This document shows positions 27,062-36,025 of a stretch of 64,000 nt of DNA, piece after piece. A model generated the notes under the pieces. The model ran no database searches, was not told where the DNA came from, and worked only from the letters and a program-made list of their open reading frames with translations. Position numbers and translations under genes: made by a program. Within the stretch, counting starts at the first letter, position 1; each line of letters begins with the position of its first letter. Source of the stretch: Oligoflexia bacterium. Its GTDB lineage: Bacteria; Bdellovibrionota; Bacteriovoracia; Bacteriovoracales; Bacteriovoracaceae. The DNA lies in assembly GCA_024229115.1 (NCBI GenBank), contig JAAEST010000114.1, positions 1 through 64,000 on the forward strand. Reading direction: 5' to 3'.

Positions 27062-28045
27062 AGTTCGAATCGTCAGCTAACTACTTTCAAAAGAAGTGAT
27101 GTTCCCAAAGAGCTTCTCAAAGGTCCTTGCTTAAAAGAGATAGCAAAGTGTACAGCTTTTGATTATTTTCTAGTGATCACTTTTTCCATTTGTATGTACT
27201 ACTCGCCCTATTACCTATATCCCCTATGGGTTCTATTAATTGCGGGTCGCTTTCATGGATTTGGAGTTTTGATTCATGATCTAAGCCATCTTAATCCGAC
27301 AAAGAAAAATTGGAAGTTTAGAACTCTTGAGATTCTTTTAGGCTATCCTATTGGGACAACAATTAATGCCATGGCCTATCATCATTTAAGACATCATAGA
27401 AATACACTTATGGACAACGATCCTTACTACAATATTAATAAGAAATGTTCGGGTCTTGGACGACTGTGGCTTACATTTAAAAAAGGCCCTCTCTTTGTAC
27501 CTTTCTGGATTACTCGAAGTTTTGTTGGTTCTGTGGCCTTCTTTATTCCAAATCTTAGAAATCTCTATGCTCGTATTTTTCTTCAAGATGTTTCAGGTGT
27601 TGATGTGAGTCAGGATGAAGAGATTATTCGCTGTCTGAAAGAAGAATTTCCACTAGCTGCTTTTCATGTTGCTATGGTCTTTATGGCCACACAGTTTGAG
27701 TTTCTCATCTATTGTTACTACATTGTCTTACCAGTTGCAGGAACTTTCTGTATTTACCGTCTTTTAATTGAACATGAATATGATGTGGTTGATGATCGAA
27801 GCGTTTATACCATGATTGAGTCTACATTTGATCATCACACAGGTCTTTTTGAAAGATTCTTCCTTGGACCACATAATATTGGTTTTCACTGCATTCATCA
27901 TATTCATCCAAACGTCGGGCTTCAGCACTTACCTGCTATTAGAGATTGGTATCTTGATAACTGCCCTAAATATCAGTTAGCATATAAAGATAAGAAGAAT
28001 GCAAGTATAGGTCAGCAATTATTTGGTGGACTAAGTCATGAGTAA
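27059..28045 (+). CDS. Membrane fatty acid desaturase/hydroxylase-like enzyme 1
   Basis: About 328 aa from GTG 27059. Three His boxes of the di-iron desaturase family: HDLSH (about 73-77), HHLRHH (about 108-113) and HCIHHIHPNVGLQH near the C-terminus. The chain has four or so membrane spans. These enzymes use O2 to desaturate or hydroxylate acyl or carotenoid-like chains at the membrane. Its last 8 bases overlap the next gene (ATGAGTAA), so the two enzymes are translationally coupled. Whether it acts on acyl-CoA, acyl-ACP or another lipid cannot be told. Confidence 0.8.
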   Translation: MSSNRQLTTFKRSDVPKELLKGPCLKEIAKCTAFDYFLVITFSICMYYSPYYLYPLWVLLIAGRFHGFGVLIHDLSHLNPTKKNWKFRTLEILLGYPIGTTINAMAYHHLRHHRNTLMDNDPYYNINKKCSGLGRLWLTFKKGPLFVPFWITRSFVGSVAFFIPNLRNLYARIFLQDVSGVDVSQDEEIIRCLKEEFPLAAFHVAMVFMATQFEFLIYCYYIVLPVAGTFCIYRLLIEHEYDVVDDRSVYTMIESTFDHHTGLFERFFLGPHNIGFHCIHHIHPNVGLQHLPAIRDWYLDNCPKYQLAYKDKKNASIGQQLFGGLSHE

Positions 28046-29045
28046 TACAAATGCTAATAAAAGAGTTTATCAGGGAGTAGATATCACTCCTCCTGAGAAA
28101 TTAAATCTTTTTATCGCGGTTACGGCCATAGCGACAGCTCTTTTTCTACTTTATGCAACTGCTCATTTTGAACCATGGTGGATTAAGGCCATTTGTATTT
28201 TCATGTTCAGTTTTATTGGAAATACTATTTTTGGTCTTCTTCATGAAGCTGTTCACAGTTCTTTTCATAATAATCGTTATGTGAATTATATCTTTGGAAA
28301 TATTTTTGCAGCTTTCTTTCCCACAGCTTTTACTTTTCAAAAAAGATGTCATCTTAATCATCATCGACAAAATAGAACTGATTTCGAAATGTTTGAGGCC
28401 TATCATGATAATGACTCAAAGGTACTCAAGACAATCATGCTCTACTGTATATTAACAGGGGTCTATTGGACGAATCCAGGAATCGGTGCCTTATGGCTTA
28501 TGATACATCCTTCATCACTCATTAATGGAATGTTTTCTGGAAAGACAAGTTATAAAGTTGGAAGAATGGGAGGAGCTGGAATGCTTCGCCATCTTGAGGG
28601 GCTTCCTCAATCTGAGATGACAAAGATGAGACTAGAAGCACTCTTTTCTCTTTGTTTTCAAATCGGCATTTTCTATTTTCTTGGTCTTACATGGTGGGCA
28701 TGGCTTCTTTGTTATGCGGCCTTCGCATTTCAATGGTCAGGACTTCAATATTCAGATCATGCTTATACTGCGAGAGATATTAGAAATGGTGCTTGGAATT
28801 TAAAGGTTTCAAAATGGACACAGTATTTCTTTTTAAATTATCACCATCACTTGGCCCATCATCAACATCCTCATGTAAGCTGGATCTATCTTGGAAAGTT
28901 TATTGATCCTAATGTTTATCGCCCAACTTATTGGGAAATATATTTTAGAATGTGGAAAGGCTTAACTAAAGTTGAACAAACTCCTCCTAAGCCTATGGAG
29001 CCAGAGTTTGAGGCCCTCATTAATAGCGAAGACTTTTCGAATTAA
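28038..29045 (+). CDS. Membrane fatty acid desaturase/hydroxylase-like enzyme 2
   Basis: 335 aa. His boxes are HEAVHSS, HLNHH and HHHLAHHQHP, with membrane spans around residues 25-70 and 195-230. It differs clearly from its neighbour, so this is a pair of specialised enzymes rather than a recent duplication. The start ATG overlaps the upstream stop by 8 bases. Its stop overlaps the stop of the convergent Rieske gene by 3 bases. Predicted reaction: O2-dependent desaturation or hydroxylation of a lipid chain. Confidence 0.85.
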   Translation: MSNTNANKRVYQGVDITPPEKLNLFIAVTAIATALFLLYATAHFEPWWIKAICIFMFSFIGNTIFGLLHEAVHSSFHNNRYVNYIFGNIFAAFFPTAFTFQKRCHLNHHRQNRTDFEMFEAYHDNDSKVLKTIMLYCILTGVYWTNPGIGALWLMIHPSSLINGMFSGKTSYKVGRMGGAGMLRHLEGLPQSEMTKMRLEALFSLCFQIGIFYFLGLTWWAWLLCYAAFAFQWSGLQYSDHAYTARDIRNGAWNLKVSKWTQYFFLNYHHHLAHHQHPHVSWIYLGKFIDPNVYRPTYWEIYFRMWKGLTKVEQTPPKPMEPEFEALINSEDFSN

Positions 29046-30088
29046 ATCCAAATATCTGTTTCGTTAGTTTTAGAAGTTGAGAAAACTCTCTCATCACCTG
29101 CAATACCAAGTTCTCTAAGCCTTTCAATCTGAATATGAGGTTCATCCGCAGGAGTGCTTTGAAAACGAGGATTATTAATTTCAGAAAGATAATTCTCTGA
29201 TTGTTGATCCATAATCCATACATCTTGTTCGATAACCTTTCTTGTATAGTAAGAGATAAAAGGTTTTAGTAGACCCCCGACGAGAGGAATTTTATAGCCA
29301 ATATATGTATAGACACGAGACTTCATCGTACTAACAGGTGTAATTTGGCTATTGATGACATACTTGTAATTTGATCCGAATGAGTAATCCACTCGTGTGA
29401 TATTTGGAAATATAAATTTATCAGTATGAACCATAGGTTCGTTTTTAGGATTAAGAATAGGCTTAATCAAAACACCGATATTATCATCAGGTTGATGATA
29501 GGTAACGAGGACAGTACCATCCTGAGTCGTTGTTGTCATTGGTACTTTTTGTAGAGACTCATTTCGAAACCAGCCCTTATGAACAGAAACAGTGTGAGGA
29601 ACATCCATAAAGTTCTCGGCTAAATTTGTCACTTCATTATTAAAATCAGTCACCATGTAATAGTGATGCCATCCCTTCTCTCCAAAAAAAGGAAAGTCCC
29701 AACTTGGACCAGAGCTTGGTTCTTCAGCTCCCATCCAAACCCAAACGACATCATCTTTTACAACACTTGGAAAGGTGCGGATCTTTCTCTTCCCCTTTAA
29801 CCCTTCTGGTCCCTCACTAGGAACTCGAGTAACTTCTCCATCAGTATTGTAGTGCCAAGAGTGATATGGACAAACGAGACATCCATTTTTCACTTCACCG
29901 TCGCTAAGTTTGGCCATGCGATGAAGGCAACGATCAGCAAAAGCACTTACCTTCTTTCCATCATCGAATATGACAAGTTTCTGATCATAGATAGTTCTTT
30001 GAACAGGACCAGACTTTAGGTCACTTTTTAAACAAGCGATATACCAGTTATTTATTAAATGTCCGTCTCTCGATATTAAATTACTCAT
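29042..30088 (-). CDS. Rieske non-haem iron oxygenase
   Basis: 348 aa. The Rieske [2Fe-2S] ligands are C54-x-H56 and C73-x2-H76 (CLHR and CPYH). The mononuclear iron site is in NLAENFMDVPHTVSVH, with H165 and H170. The family uses NAD(P)H-derived electrons and O2 for hydroxylation, oxidative cleavage or desaturation; the closest style is pheophorbide/cholesterol (KshA-like) or phthalate-type single-component oxygenases. No reductase is encoded nearby. It starts 5 bases after the GH3 stop, without an SD. The preceding CTATAGTTAA motif also occurs before the GluQ-like gene. Confidence 0.85.
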   Translation of the reverse strand: MSNLISRDGHLINNWYIACLKSDLKSGPVQRTIYDQKLVIFDDGKKVSAFADRCLHRMAKLSDGEVKNGCLVCPYHSWHYNTDGEVTRVPSEGPEGLKGKRKIRTFPSVVKDDVVWVWMGAEEPSSGPSWDFPFFGEKGWHHYYMVTDFNNEVTNLAENFMDVPHTVSVHKGWFRNESLQKVPMTTTTQDGTVLVTYHQPDDNIGVLIKPILNPKNEPMVHTDKFIFPNITRVDYSFGSNYKYVINSQITPVSTMKSRVYTYIGYKIPLVGGLLKPFISYYTRKVIEQDVWIMDQQSENYLSEINNPRFQSTPADEPHIQIERLRELGIAGDERVFSTSKTNETDIWI

Positions 30089-30089
30089 A

Positions 30090-30099
30090 TTAACTATAG
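30090..30099 (-). repeat. CTATAGTTAA copy at the Rieske gene start
   Basis: The minus-strand decamer CTATAGTTAA lies directly before the SD-less start of the Rieske gene. It recurs exactly at 33200-33209 before the SD-less GluQ-like gene of the same operon. It is part of the palindrome AACTATAGTT here. Confidence 0.35.
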
Positions 30100-31554
30100 T
30101 TGTTTTAGGACTTCCACCTTTATACTTCCATCAGGAGTTCCGTTCTTATAACAGAGTTCATAATAAGATTTTAAACCATTTTCTACAAGGCTCACAGTGC
30201 AAGGTCCTAATTGTTTAAGCTCTCTGGCGACTTTATAATGATGAATATCAGCTAATTCATTTTCAATAAAAGTATCTAATATTTTTGAGGACTCATTTTC
30301 TCTTAGTCTTCCTTCAAGCAGAAGTTGATAATGAGGATTTCCTATCTCACTTTTACCAATTAAGGATATCCAAGAAAGATGAGGAAAGTTCTTTTGAAAC
30401 TTTTCTTTTATTTCTTCAATAACTAAAGTCCCTAATTTCTCACCTGCAAGATCAACTGTATTATCTCTTCCAAGAAATTCGACAGAAGGTGTTTTATTTA
30501 AAAAGCCCGTCACTGCCACTTTATCCCCTAGATGATAACGACATAGACCACTGCCTGTTGTTAGAAGAGGTGAAACGATATCCCCTTCTTTCAATTGATT
30601 AATTTGGATAATATTTTTATTTTGATCAAGAAATTCCAAGTAATGTCCATTCACTGCTAAGGGGTACATCTCCTTAAAAGGTATTGTGACAACACCTTCA
30701 GTTGCCCAAAGACCTTTCCCTTGGAATATAACATTGGGAAAAAGCTTCTTGAGCTGATTCGCCCATTGCAAGCTAGGACCAGTCTCCCAACAGCTTATTA
30801 ATCTTAATTCACTAAAGAGAGGTACTAAGTCTTCTAAGGATACAGGATTTAATGATTCCATTTGTTGAAGAACTTTAGAAGTATGATTGCCATAACACCA
30901 TGGAAATAAATCTTTTACTCGTAAATGAAAACAGATCTCTTGATAATTATTAAGAAGTAATTCTAGTAAACGAATAAAGAATGTTGGTGACCAGACAGAA
31001 ATAAGAGAGACATTCTTTGTGAGAATTGAAATTAAAGCACACTTTTGGGCCAACTCAATTGTTTCAACATAAGCATTACGTGGGTCCTGAGCCATTATTT
31101 TTCCCATGAAGAATCGCTTATACCAAGGAAAGAGTTTGAGCTCATTTTGTAACTCTTGGTTTCTTAATTCTTCTGGAAGCCATGATAAAGACCAGTAATG
31201 CCTCCCCTTCGATATCTCCGGGTAACGATGGTAAAGATCATAAATCCAAGGGGCACTCATATTATCAAGTTCAGAAAGAAAGAGCTTATTATAGGGAACC
31301 CATTTTGTCTTTCCAGTAGAACCACTAGTAGGTTCCCATCTTGATGTCTCAGTATTATGGGCGAGCAATCTCTCTTTTTGATCAAAGAAGTTTTGGGCCT
31401 GAGTTTTCCTAAAGTCCTCTAATTTCATATCAAAGCGATTAAGCCAAAGGCCTAACTTTTGATCCATTACTTTCTGTGGATTTTGGAGTGCTAATTCGAA
31501 ATGACGATATTTACGATAAAGGATTTTCTCTATTAACCAATGAGCACTTCTCAT
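30094..31554 (-). CDS. GH3-family acyl-adenylate/amido synthetase
   Basis: 486 aa. GH3 signatures: EPTSGSTGKTK (74-84) for ATP/phosphate, GLWATEG (281-287), YHLGDKV (340-346), the FLGR segment (360-363) and GEKLG (371-375). Plant GH3 enzymes adenylate a carboxylate (jasmonate, auxin, benzoate) and join it to an amino acid; bacterial members are little characterised. Here the carboxylate may be the chain made by the desaturases and the Rieske enzyme. The start codon overlaps the upstream stop as ATGA. It is the third gene of a four-gene coupled operon. Confidence 0.85.
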   Translation of the reverse strand: MRSAHWLIEKILYRKYRHFELALQNPQKVMDQKLGLWLNRFDMKLEDFRKTQAQNFFDQKERLLAHNTETSRWEPTSGSTGKTKWVPYNKLFLSELDNMSAPWIYDLYHRYPEISKGRHYWSLSWLPEELRNQELQNELKLFPWYKRFFMGKIMAQDPRNAYVETIELAQKCALISILTKNVSLISVWSPTFFIRLLELLLNNYQEICFHLRVKDLFPWCYGNHTSKVLQQMESLNPVSLEDLVPLFSELRLISCWETGPSLQWANQLKKLFPNVIFQGKGLWATEGVVTIPFKEMYPLAVNGHYLEFLDQNKNIIQINQLKEGDIVSPLLTTGSGLCRYHLGDKVAVTGFLNKTPSVEFLGRDNTVDLAGEKLGTLVIEEIKEKFQKNFPHLSWISLIGKSEIGNPHYQLLLEGRLRENESSKILDTFIENELADIHHYKVARELKQLGPCTVSLVENGLKSYYELCYKNGTPDGSIKVEVLKQL

Positions 31555-32399
31555 TTTGCAAGATTCTCTAAGAACTCAAGACCAATGGCCTTCAGCTTTT
31601 TTCCTTTTTTAAGAAGAACTTTAAGAGGGTGAACTATTAAAAGCCCAAATTCAACTCTCCCAATGCAGGCAAGTTCATCACCGGCCATCCATTCAGGATT
31701 AACTTTTTCAAAGAAAGCAATCTTTGGATATTTAGTTTTCATCTCTTCTGTAATCGGAGCGACAAAAGACTTAAGCTTCTCATGAGAGCTTCTATCGAAT
31801 TTTAAAAGTCCTGTTTGATTATTATAAACTCCAGGAAAGAAACTATCAGAAAAGCCCTCAATCATTTGTGCTTCTCTTAAAGGAGTTTGACGATCAAAAC
31901 GTGGGTAGTAATTGATAAAGTTATTGGCCAATAATAAATATGTTTTATAGCCCTTACTGATCAAAAACCAATAGACAGGACTAAAAGGTCTTTTGAATTT
32001 TGCTGAAATAATATTTTTTAGAAACTCCATAGTGAGAGCGGCTGTTCCCCAGTAATCAGGAGAGATAATCGTATCTCCACTATAAAGAACATGATAAATC
32101 TTTCCGTCCACTTCAATATCTTTTCTGGTTAATGTACTAAAGCCTTGCTCTCTACCTTTCTTGTTCTTTAAAAGAATAATATGGGTTTTATTAGAAAGAT
32201 CTCTTTCGAAAACTTCAATCGAAGTATTCTCATAGTAATGTTGATAGAGATAGAAAAGTCGACCGATCTGTTGTTCAGTTAGCTTTTCAATTCGTATCGT
32301 CGTTGCATGTAGTTTTGACCATGGCAGCTTCATCATGGTCAATATTTTACCTTTAAAGGCGGATTTTCGTCTATAATCCTGAAAAAATGACAGTCGCAT
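31551..32399 (-). CDS. GNAT-like acyltransferase of the GH3 operon
   Basis: About 282 aa from ATG 32399, which shares a base with the upstream stop (TGATG); a TTG one codon earlier and an ATG pair at residues 22-23 are alternatives. VLYSGDTIISPDYWGTAALTMEFLKNI fits strand 4, the pyrophosphate-binding turn and helix 3 of a GNAT fold. There is no signal peptide. The family is unassigned, but proteins of this type transfer acyl or aminoacyl groups. Translational coupling on both sides indicates that its amount is tied to the GluQ-like protein and the GH3 ligase. Confidence 0.6.
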   Translation of the reverse strand: MRLSFFQDYRRKSAFKGKILTMMKLPWSKLHATTIRIEKLTEQQIGRLFYLYQHYYENTSIEVFERDLSNKTHIILLKNKKGREQGFSTLTRKDIEVDGKIYHVLYSGDTIISPDYWGTAALTMEFLKNIISAKFKRPFSPVYWFLISKGYKTYLLLANNFINYYPRFDRQTPLREAQMIEGFSDSFFPGVYNNQTGLLKFDRSSHEKLKSFVAPITEEMKTKYPKIAFFEKVNPEWMAGDELACIGRVEFGLLIVHPLKVLLKKGKKLKAIGLEFLENLAK

Positions 32400-33190
32400 C
32401 AAGTGTCTGATTTTAAAGGAAATTTCTCTTTAAAAAGCTCTCCTAAACTCTCATGAGGCTTTGCGCAGTTCAAAAGTGAAAAATCTCGAATAATCTCTTT
32501 ACGAGATTGAGTAGATCTTAGCTCTTTAATTATCCCCTCTGACTTTCTAGATTTTGATAATTTCTTCTCACCTTCAAGAAGGAGATCATGATGATAGAAA
32601 TGGGAACTTTCTATAAAGGAGAGGCCAGCACCTTTGGCCAAGGCCTTTTGAATTTCACTACTTTCTTTTAAGTCCTTTCCACGAATAAGATGTGTTATTT
32701 TCAAATCAATATCATCGATGAGACTGGCCCACTGATAAGAAGGAATATCTTCCTTTCTCCAAAGAATAGGAAAATGAAATTCTTTATTTGAAAATCGAAT
32801 ACAAGTTTTTCCAGATTCAAAACTTAATCCAGCATCAACACACTTACCTTGATAAAGGCTTCCATAGTCTTTGCGAGAGCAGATACAGCAAAACTTATCT
32901 TTGAAAATCTCTAATTGCTCACGATAGTGCTCAAGCTTTAATTGCTGTGAATAGGTTTTCTTAAATTCAGAGAGACTCTTTGGACCTTGATAATCAATTT
33001 CAAAGAGCTCTAGAACTTCTATAGCTTCTTCAATATAGATATCTTGGCTGCGATCAGGATCGTGATCGTCAATCCTTAAAAAAAGATGGGCGAGATTTTC
33101 ACTCGCCCACCATGCTGTATATAGAAAATTATAGATATTACCTAAATGATAATGACCATTAGGGGTCGGTGCAATCCTTGTAGCCTTCAT
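32399..33190 (-). CDS. GluQ-like minimal glutamyl-tRNA synthetase paralogue
   Basis: 263 aa, catalytic domain only, as in glutamyl-Q tRNA(Asp) synthetase. RIAPTPNGHYHLGN is the HIGH-like motif. CxxC-type zinc ligands C101/C102, C104, Y113 and C117 (CICSRKDYGSLYQGKC) match the GluQ zinc motif. KKLSKS is at 209-214. R170 in THLIRGKDL fits the carboxylate-binding Arg. The glutamate-recognising Glu of RIEDTD is Asp here (RIDDHD), so substrate choice may have changed. GluQ loads glutamate on queuosine of tRNA-Asp, yet this copy sits in an operon with acyl-modifying enzymes. There is no SD; a hairpin precedes the ATG. Confidence 0.8.
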   Translation of the reverse strand: MKATRIAPTPNGHYHLGNIYNFLYTAWWASENLAHLFLRIDDHDPDRSQDIYIEEAIEVLELFEIDYQGPKSLSEFKKTYSQQLKLEHYREQLEIFKDKFCCICSRKDYGSLYQGKCVDAGLSFESGKTCIRFSNKEFHFPILWRKEDIPSYQWASLIDDIDLKITHLIRGKDLKESSEIQKALAKGAGLSFIESSHFYHHDLLLEGEKKLSKSRKSEGIIKELRSTQSRKEIIRDFSLLNCAKPHESLGELFKEKFPLKSDT

Positions 33191-33211
33191 AGCTATAGTT
33201 TAACTATAGCT
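33191..33211. repeat. Perfect 8-bp hairpin abutting the GluQ-like start codon
   Basis: AGCTATAG (33191-33198), loop TTTAA, CTATAGCT (33204-33211). On the minus strand it overlaps the stop of the 784-aa gene and ends one base before the GluQ-like ATG, occupying the place where an SD would be. It could restrict translation or serve as a protein-binding site. There is no T tract, so it is not a classical terminator. Confidence 0.45.
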
Positions 33212-35558
33212 GCTCTAGAAGTACAGGATAGGCGGTCCTAATATATCGCTTTGTAATCTCCTGCCATATATTATTATTACGTCCCATAATATCTTCCGCA
33301 TTTTGAGATCCAACAACTTTACCATTCTCTTCACTCATCGCCATTGTTTCACTATTACCTGAAACAGCAGTTACATCTTCTTTCGCGGCTTCTTCATCAA
33401 AGTTGAATTTCATACTCCAGTCTTTCTTTCCACTAGATCCACCAAGGGCAATTGAACCCACTTTCTTCCCTGTAATACTTCCTTTAATCGCCGCTACTCT
33501 CTTATTCTTATCTGTTTCTTTAAGTGATGGCATCTTCCCTGTTCCAACAGCTGCTAAGAATTGTGCCGGTGTGGCCTTCGCTTTCTTTAATACTTTCATC
33601 ACACCACTTTGGATTGATTTCTTAGCATAGTTTTCTAACTTAACTGCATTTTCAAATGCCTTCGGATTTTCTTTCTTAAGATTCTTAAGATAATCTGACC
33701 TTTGCTTTCTAAGTTTCTTCATGGCAATAGCACCTGAACCACTTGAACTACCAACAACTTGCTGAGATTGAGCAGTAATCGCTCCATCATTCACATCATT
33801 AGCAACAGCGAGAAGATTTGAAGCCCCGTTAGTTCCCATGAAGCCGTTAAGAAAACTTGTATCAGCACCACTTACACCAGGTACTTGATTACAACCACCA
33901 TTTCCATTCGCACCATTTGCACAAAGAGGAGGTGTTCCACTTTCTTCTTCAGTGGCCACTGTCCCAGGACCTGTTCCCGTTCCTGTTGTGGTCACAACAT
34001 CTTGTCTTTGACGGCCTTGTCTCTCGATTTCTGTACCTTCTTCATTTTCATTTCTTCTATTATTAAGAACAGAATTAATCTTATTTGAGTTAGAAGTTGC
34101 ATCAGCAGCAATATCACCAGTCACTGTCGAAGAATAATAAACAAGACCAGACATTACACCAAAGAATGTCGCTCTCCCCGGAGGCGATCCAATCCACATA
34201 TCAAAGGCATTTGCTGTCGTTGACTTTAAACCAAACCAAATACCAATGGCGGCACCACCGAATCCCATATAACTACTGAAGTCTTCAAGCATCGCTTGCC
34301 CTTCAGGAGAAAGAATATCTAAACCACCAAAGTAAGCTTTTCTCCAAAAAGAAATGAATTGATTCTTCTTTTCTTTATCAGGAAAGAGAGCATGAAGTTG
34401 TTCATTCTTTTCAACCTTAACTTCAAAATACTTTCTTAAAAGATTATTTGTATCATTTTGATCAAAGATATCTGGACCATAAGGTCTATTCTGTGGTTTT
34501 CCATCCACAACCATCATTGTTCTAAAATTACAGATTGATTGCTTCTCATTGGCCAAGGCCACATAACTCTTACATGGTCCTGCAACGCCACCAAGTAATT
34601 GACCAGAATAAGGTCCTGCACATCCCATAGAATAAGATGTTTCACTCATTCCTTGTGCCGCTACCCTTTCAGTTGACTGTAGTTTCGAGTCTTGTGGAGT
34701 ATTCGCAATAACTTCTTCCTTACCAAGTGCAGTTATCGCTGTAGCTAGACCACCAGCACATTTTTCAACGTCTGCCGTACAAGCCACACAGGCCGCTTTC
34801 GTTGCTGGGGTTGGATCTGGAACACTACAAGTTGGTTTACATGGAGGCGAAGCTGGTCCTAAAAGTGCAGCGGTTTCTGCTGTCCCCAAAGAAGTCGTAC
34901 ATGTTCCTTTATTTACTTTTTCTTTTGTCGTCCAAAAAAGAGCTAATGCAGCTGCAGCAGCTAAACCATAAGCGGCATATTCATGTAGCTCTTGTTTTTC
35001 TTTTGCGGTTTCTGCAATCTCATTATAACTAGCTTTCTCTGCTTCAAGAGCACCATACTGACAGTCATCTTCTTGGTTCTTACATTTATCATAGGCCTCT
35101 TCAATTTCTTCTCGAGTTTCTTTATCTTTTAATGTGGCATTGATCTCACCATAGACATAAACGATCCCTGCAGCAGCCGCAATATACATATCTGAAGTCA
35201 TCTTCTGACAAGCAGCAAGCATTGAAGCAGTTAGGTAACCAATCACAATCCCTGAAATAATAGAAATCCACATTGCAGTTGTTGCATCAACTTCGTCTAA
35301 GTTTGAACGATTATTATTCTGTTCATCTTGAGCATCATTGGCACTAGCCGCAGTCCCTTCATCTTGCAGTTGAGTCATGGCCTCAATATCTGCCTCTGTC
35401 ATATTCGACATATCAGGTGTTGCCGTAGCTTGAGGAGTAGGAGTTGGCTCAGCGTCTGCCATAACAGCAACCGGTGCAAACGATGTCAGTAACAACGCAT
35501 AGGTCGCCAAATGGGCCGAGATAACTTTTAGAATGTTCCATAGGTTTGCCTTTTTCAT
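33204..35558 (-). CDS. Large secreted/membrane protein with TPTP linker, unknown
   Basis: 784 aa. A signal peptide (about residues 15-35) is followed by EPTPTPQATATPD. Hydrophobic segments lie near residues 92-118, 123-137, 178-192, 400-425 and 440-460. A Cys-rich patch lies near 218-265 with CxPxC-like spacing. A Gly/Thr/Asn-rich stretch lies near 490-560, and a basic helical C-terminal part follows. No known domain is visible. Its layout recalls the 1301-aa protein at 55276 (signal peptide, TPT repeats, Cys-rich region, Gly/Ala helices). AAGGAG precedes ATG. It ends 13 bases from the GluQ-like gene and could head the same transcript. Confidence 0.6.
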   Translation of the reverse strand: MKKANLWNILKVISAHLATYALLLTSFAPVAVMADAEPTPTPQATATPDMSNMTEADIEAMTQLQDEGTAASANDAQDEQNNNRSNLDEVDATTAMWISIISGIVIGYLTASMLAACQKMTSDMYIAAAAGIVYVYGEINATLKDKETREEIEEAYDKCKNQEDDCQYGALEAEKASYNEIAETAKEKQELHEYAAYGLAAAAALALFWTTKEKVNKGTCTTSLGTAETAALLGPASPPCKPTCSVPDPTPATKAACVACTADVEKCAGGLATAITALGKEEVIANTPQDSKLQSTERVAAQGMSETSYSMGCAGPYSGQLLGGVAGPCKSYVALANEKQSICNFRTMMVVDGKPQNRPYGPDIFDQNDTNNLLRKYFEVKVEKNEQLHALFPDKEKKNQFISFWRKAYFGGLDILSPEGQAMLEDFSSYMGFGGAAIGIWFGLKSTTANAFDMWIGSPPGRATFFGVMSGLVYYSSTVTGDIAADATSNSNKINSVLNNRRNENEEGTEIERQGRQRQDVVTTTGTGTGPGTVATEEESGTPPLCANGANGNGGCNQVPGVSGADTSFLNGFMGTNGASNLLAVANDVNDGAITAQSQQVVGSSSGSGAIAMKKLRKQRSDYLKNLKKENPKAFENAVKLENYAKKSIQSGVMKVLKKAKATPAQFLAAVGTGKMPSLKETDKNKRVAAIKGSITGKKVGSIALGGSSGKKDWSMKFNFDEEAAKEDVTAVSGNSETMAMSEENGKVVGSQNAEDIMGRNNNIWQEITKRYIRTAYPVLLEQL

Positions 35559-35911
35559 AGGCCTCTCCTTAAAATAGGAAATATAGTTCTAGCTATATTT
35601 TATAACTACTTAGAGCTTCAATCGTGCTTCTAAATAAAAGAGTTGGTATTTATCGTCTTTTCGGTATCTTAGGTATTTTACTGAAGGGAAAATCAACAAA
35701 ATCTGGTGCCTATTTTTTATGGTTTTTATCTAATTCCTTACATTTAGCTCAGGTAATAATGCACCAGCATGGTACTTCTTCGACACCATCAATTTGAAAA
35801 ATATGGCAATATCCCTTGAAAAATCTCCATACCAGTATCACTTTGGCCCCGAAAACATGGCAAATGTCTTGCAATTACTATCATTGGGAATTGGAAAACG
35901 GATAAACGGGT
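35559..35911. other. 353-bp intergenic region
   Basis: It holds the leader of the 784-aa gene (SD TAAGGAG at its start) and a perfect 8-bp hairpin, AAATATAG (35579-35586), loop TTCTAG, CTATATTT (35593-35600), that would form in the 5' leader of that gene. The rest is very A/T rich. An open frame at 35794-36033 is present, but its composition is unconvincing. Confidence 0.5.
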
Positions 35912-36025
35912 ATGAAAAAATCAACGACATCTCAAGAAAGAGATCTGAAAATTTTAAAATATGGGCCCACCATCATATTGATGGTGACCTTCATCCTAAT
36001 GGTATTGGCCCTAGGTTTAAATTAA
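35912..36025 (+). CDS. Candidate 37-aa single-span membrane protein
   Basis: ATG 35912 to TAA 36023-36025. The first 17 residues are polar and basic (MKKSTTSQERDLKILKY), then GPTIILMVTFILMVLALGLN makes one complete transmembrane helix. A polar head plus one helix ending at the stop codon is typical of bacterial small membrane proteins and unlikely in random AT-rich DNA. There is no strong SD. The frame overlaps a longer but unconvincing open frame and ends 4 bases into the convergent lipoprotein gene. Confidence 0.45.
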   Translation: MKKSTTSQERDLKILKYGPTIILMVTFILMVLALGLN

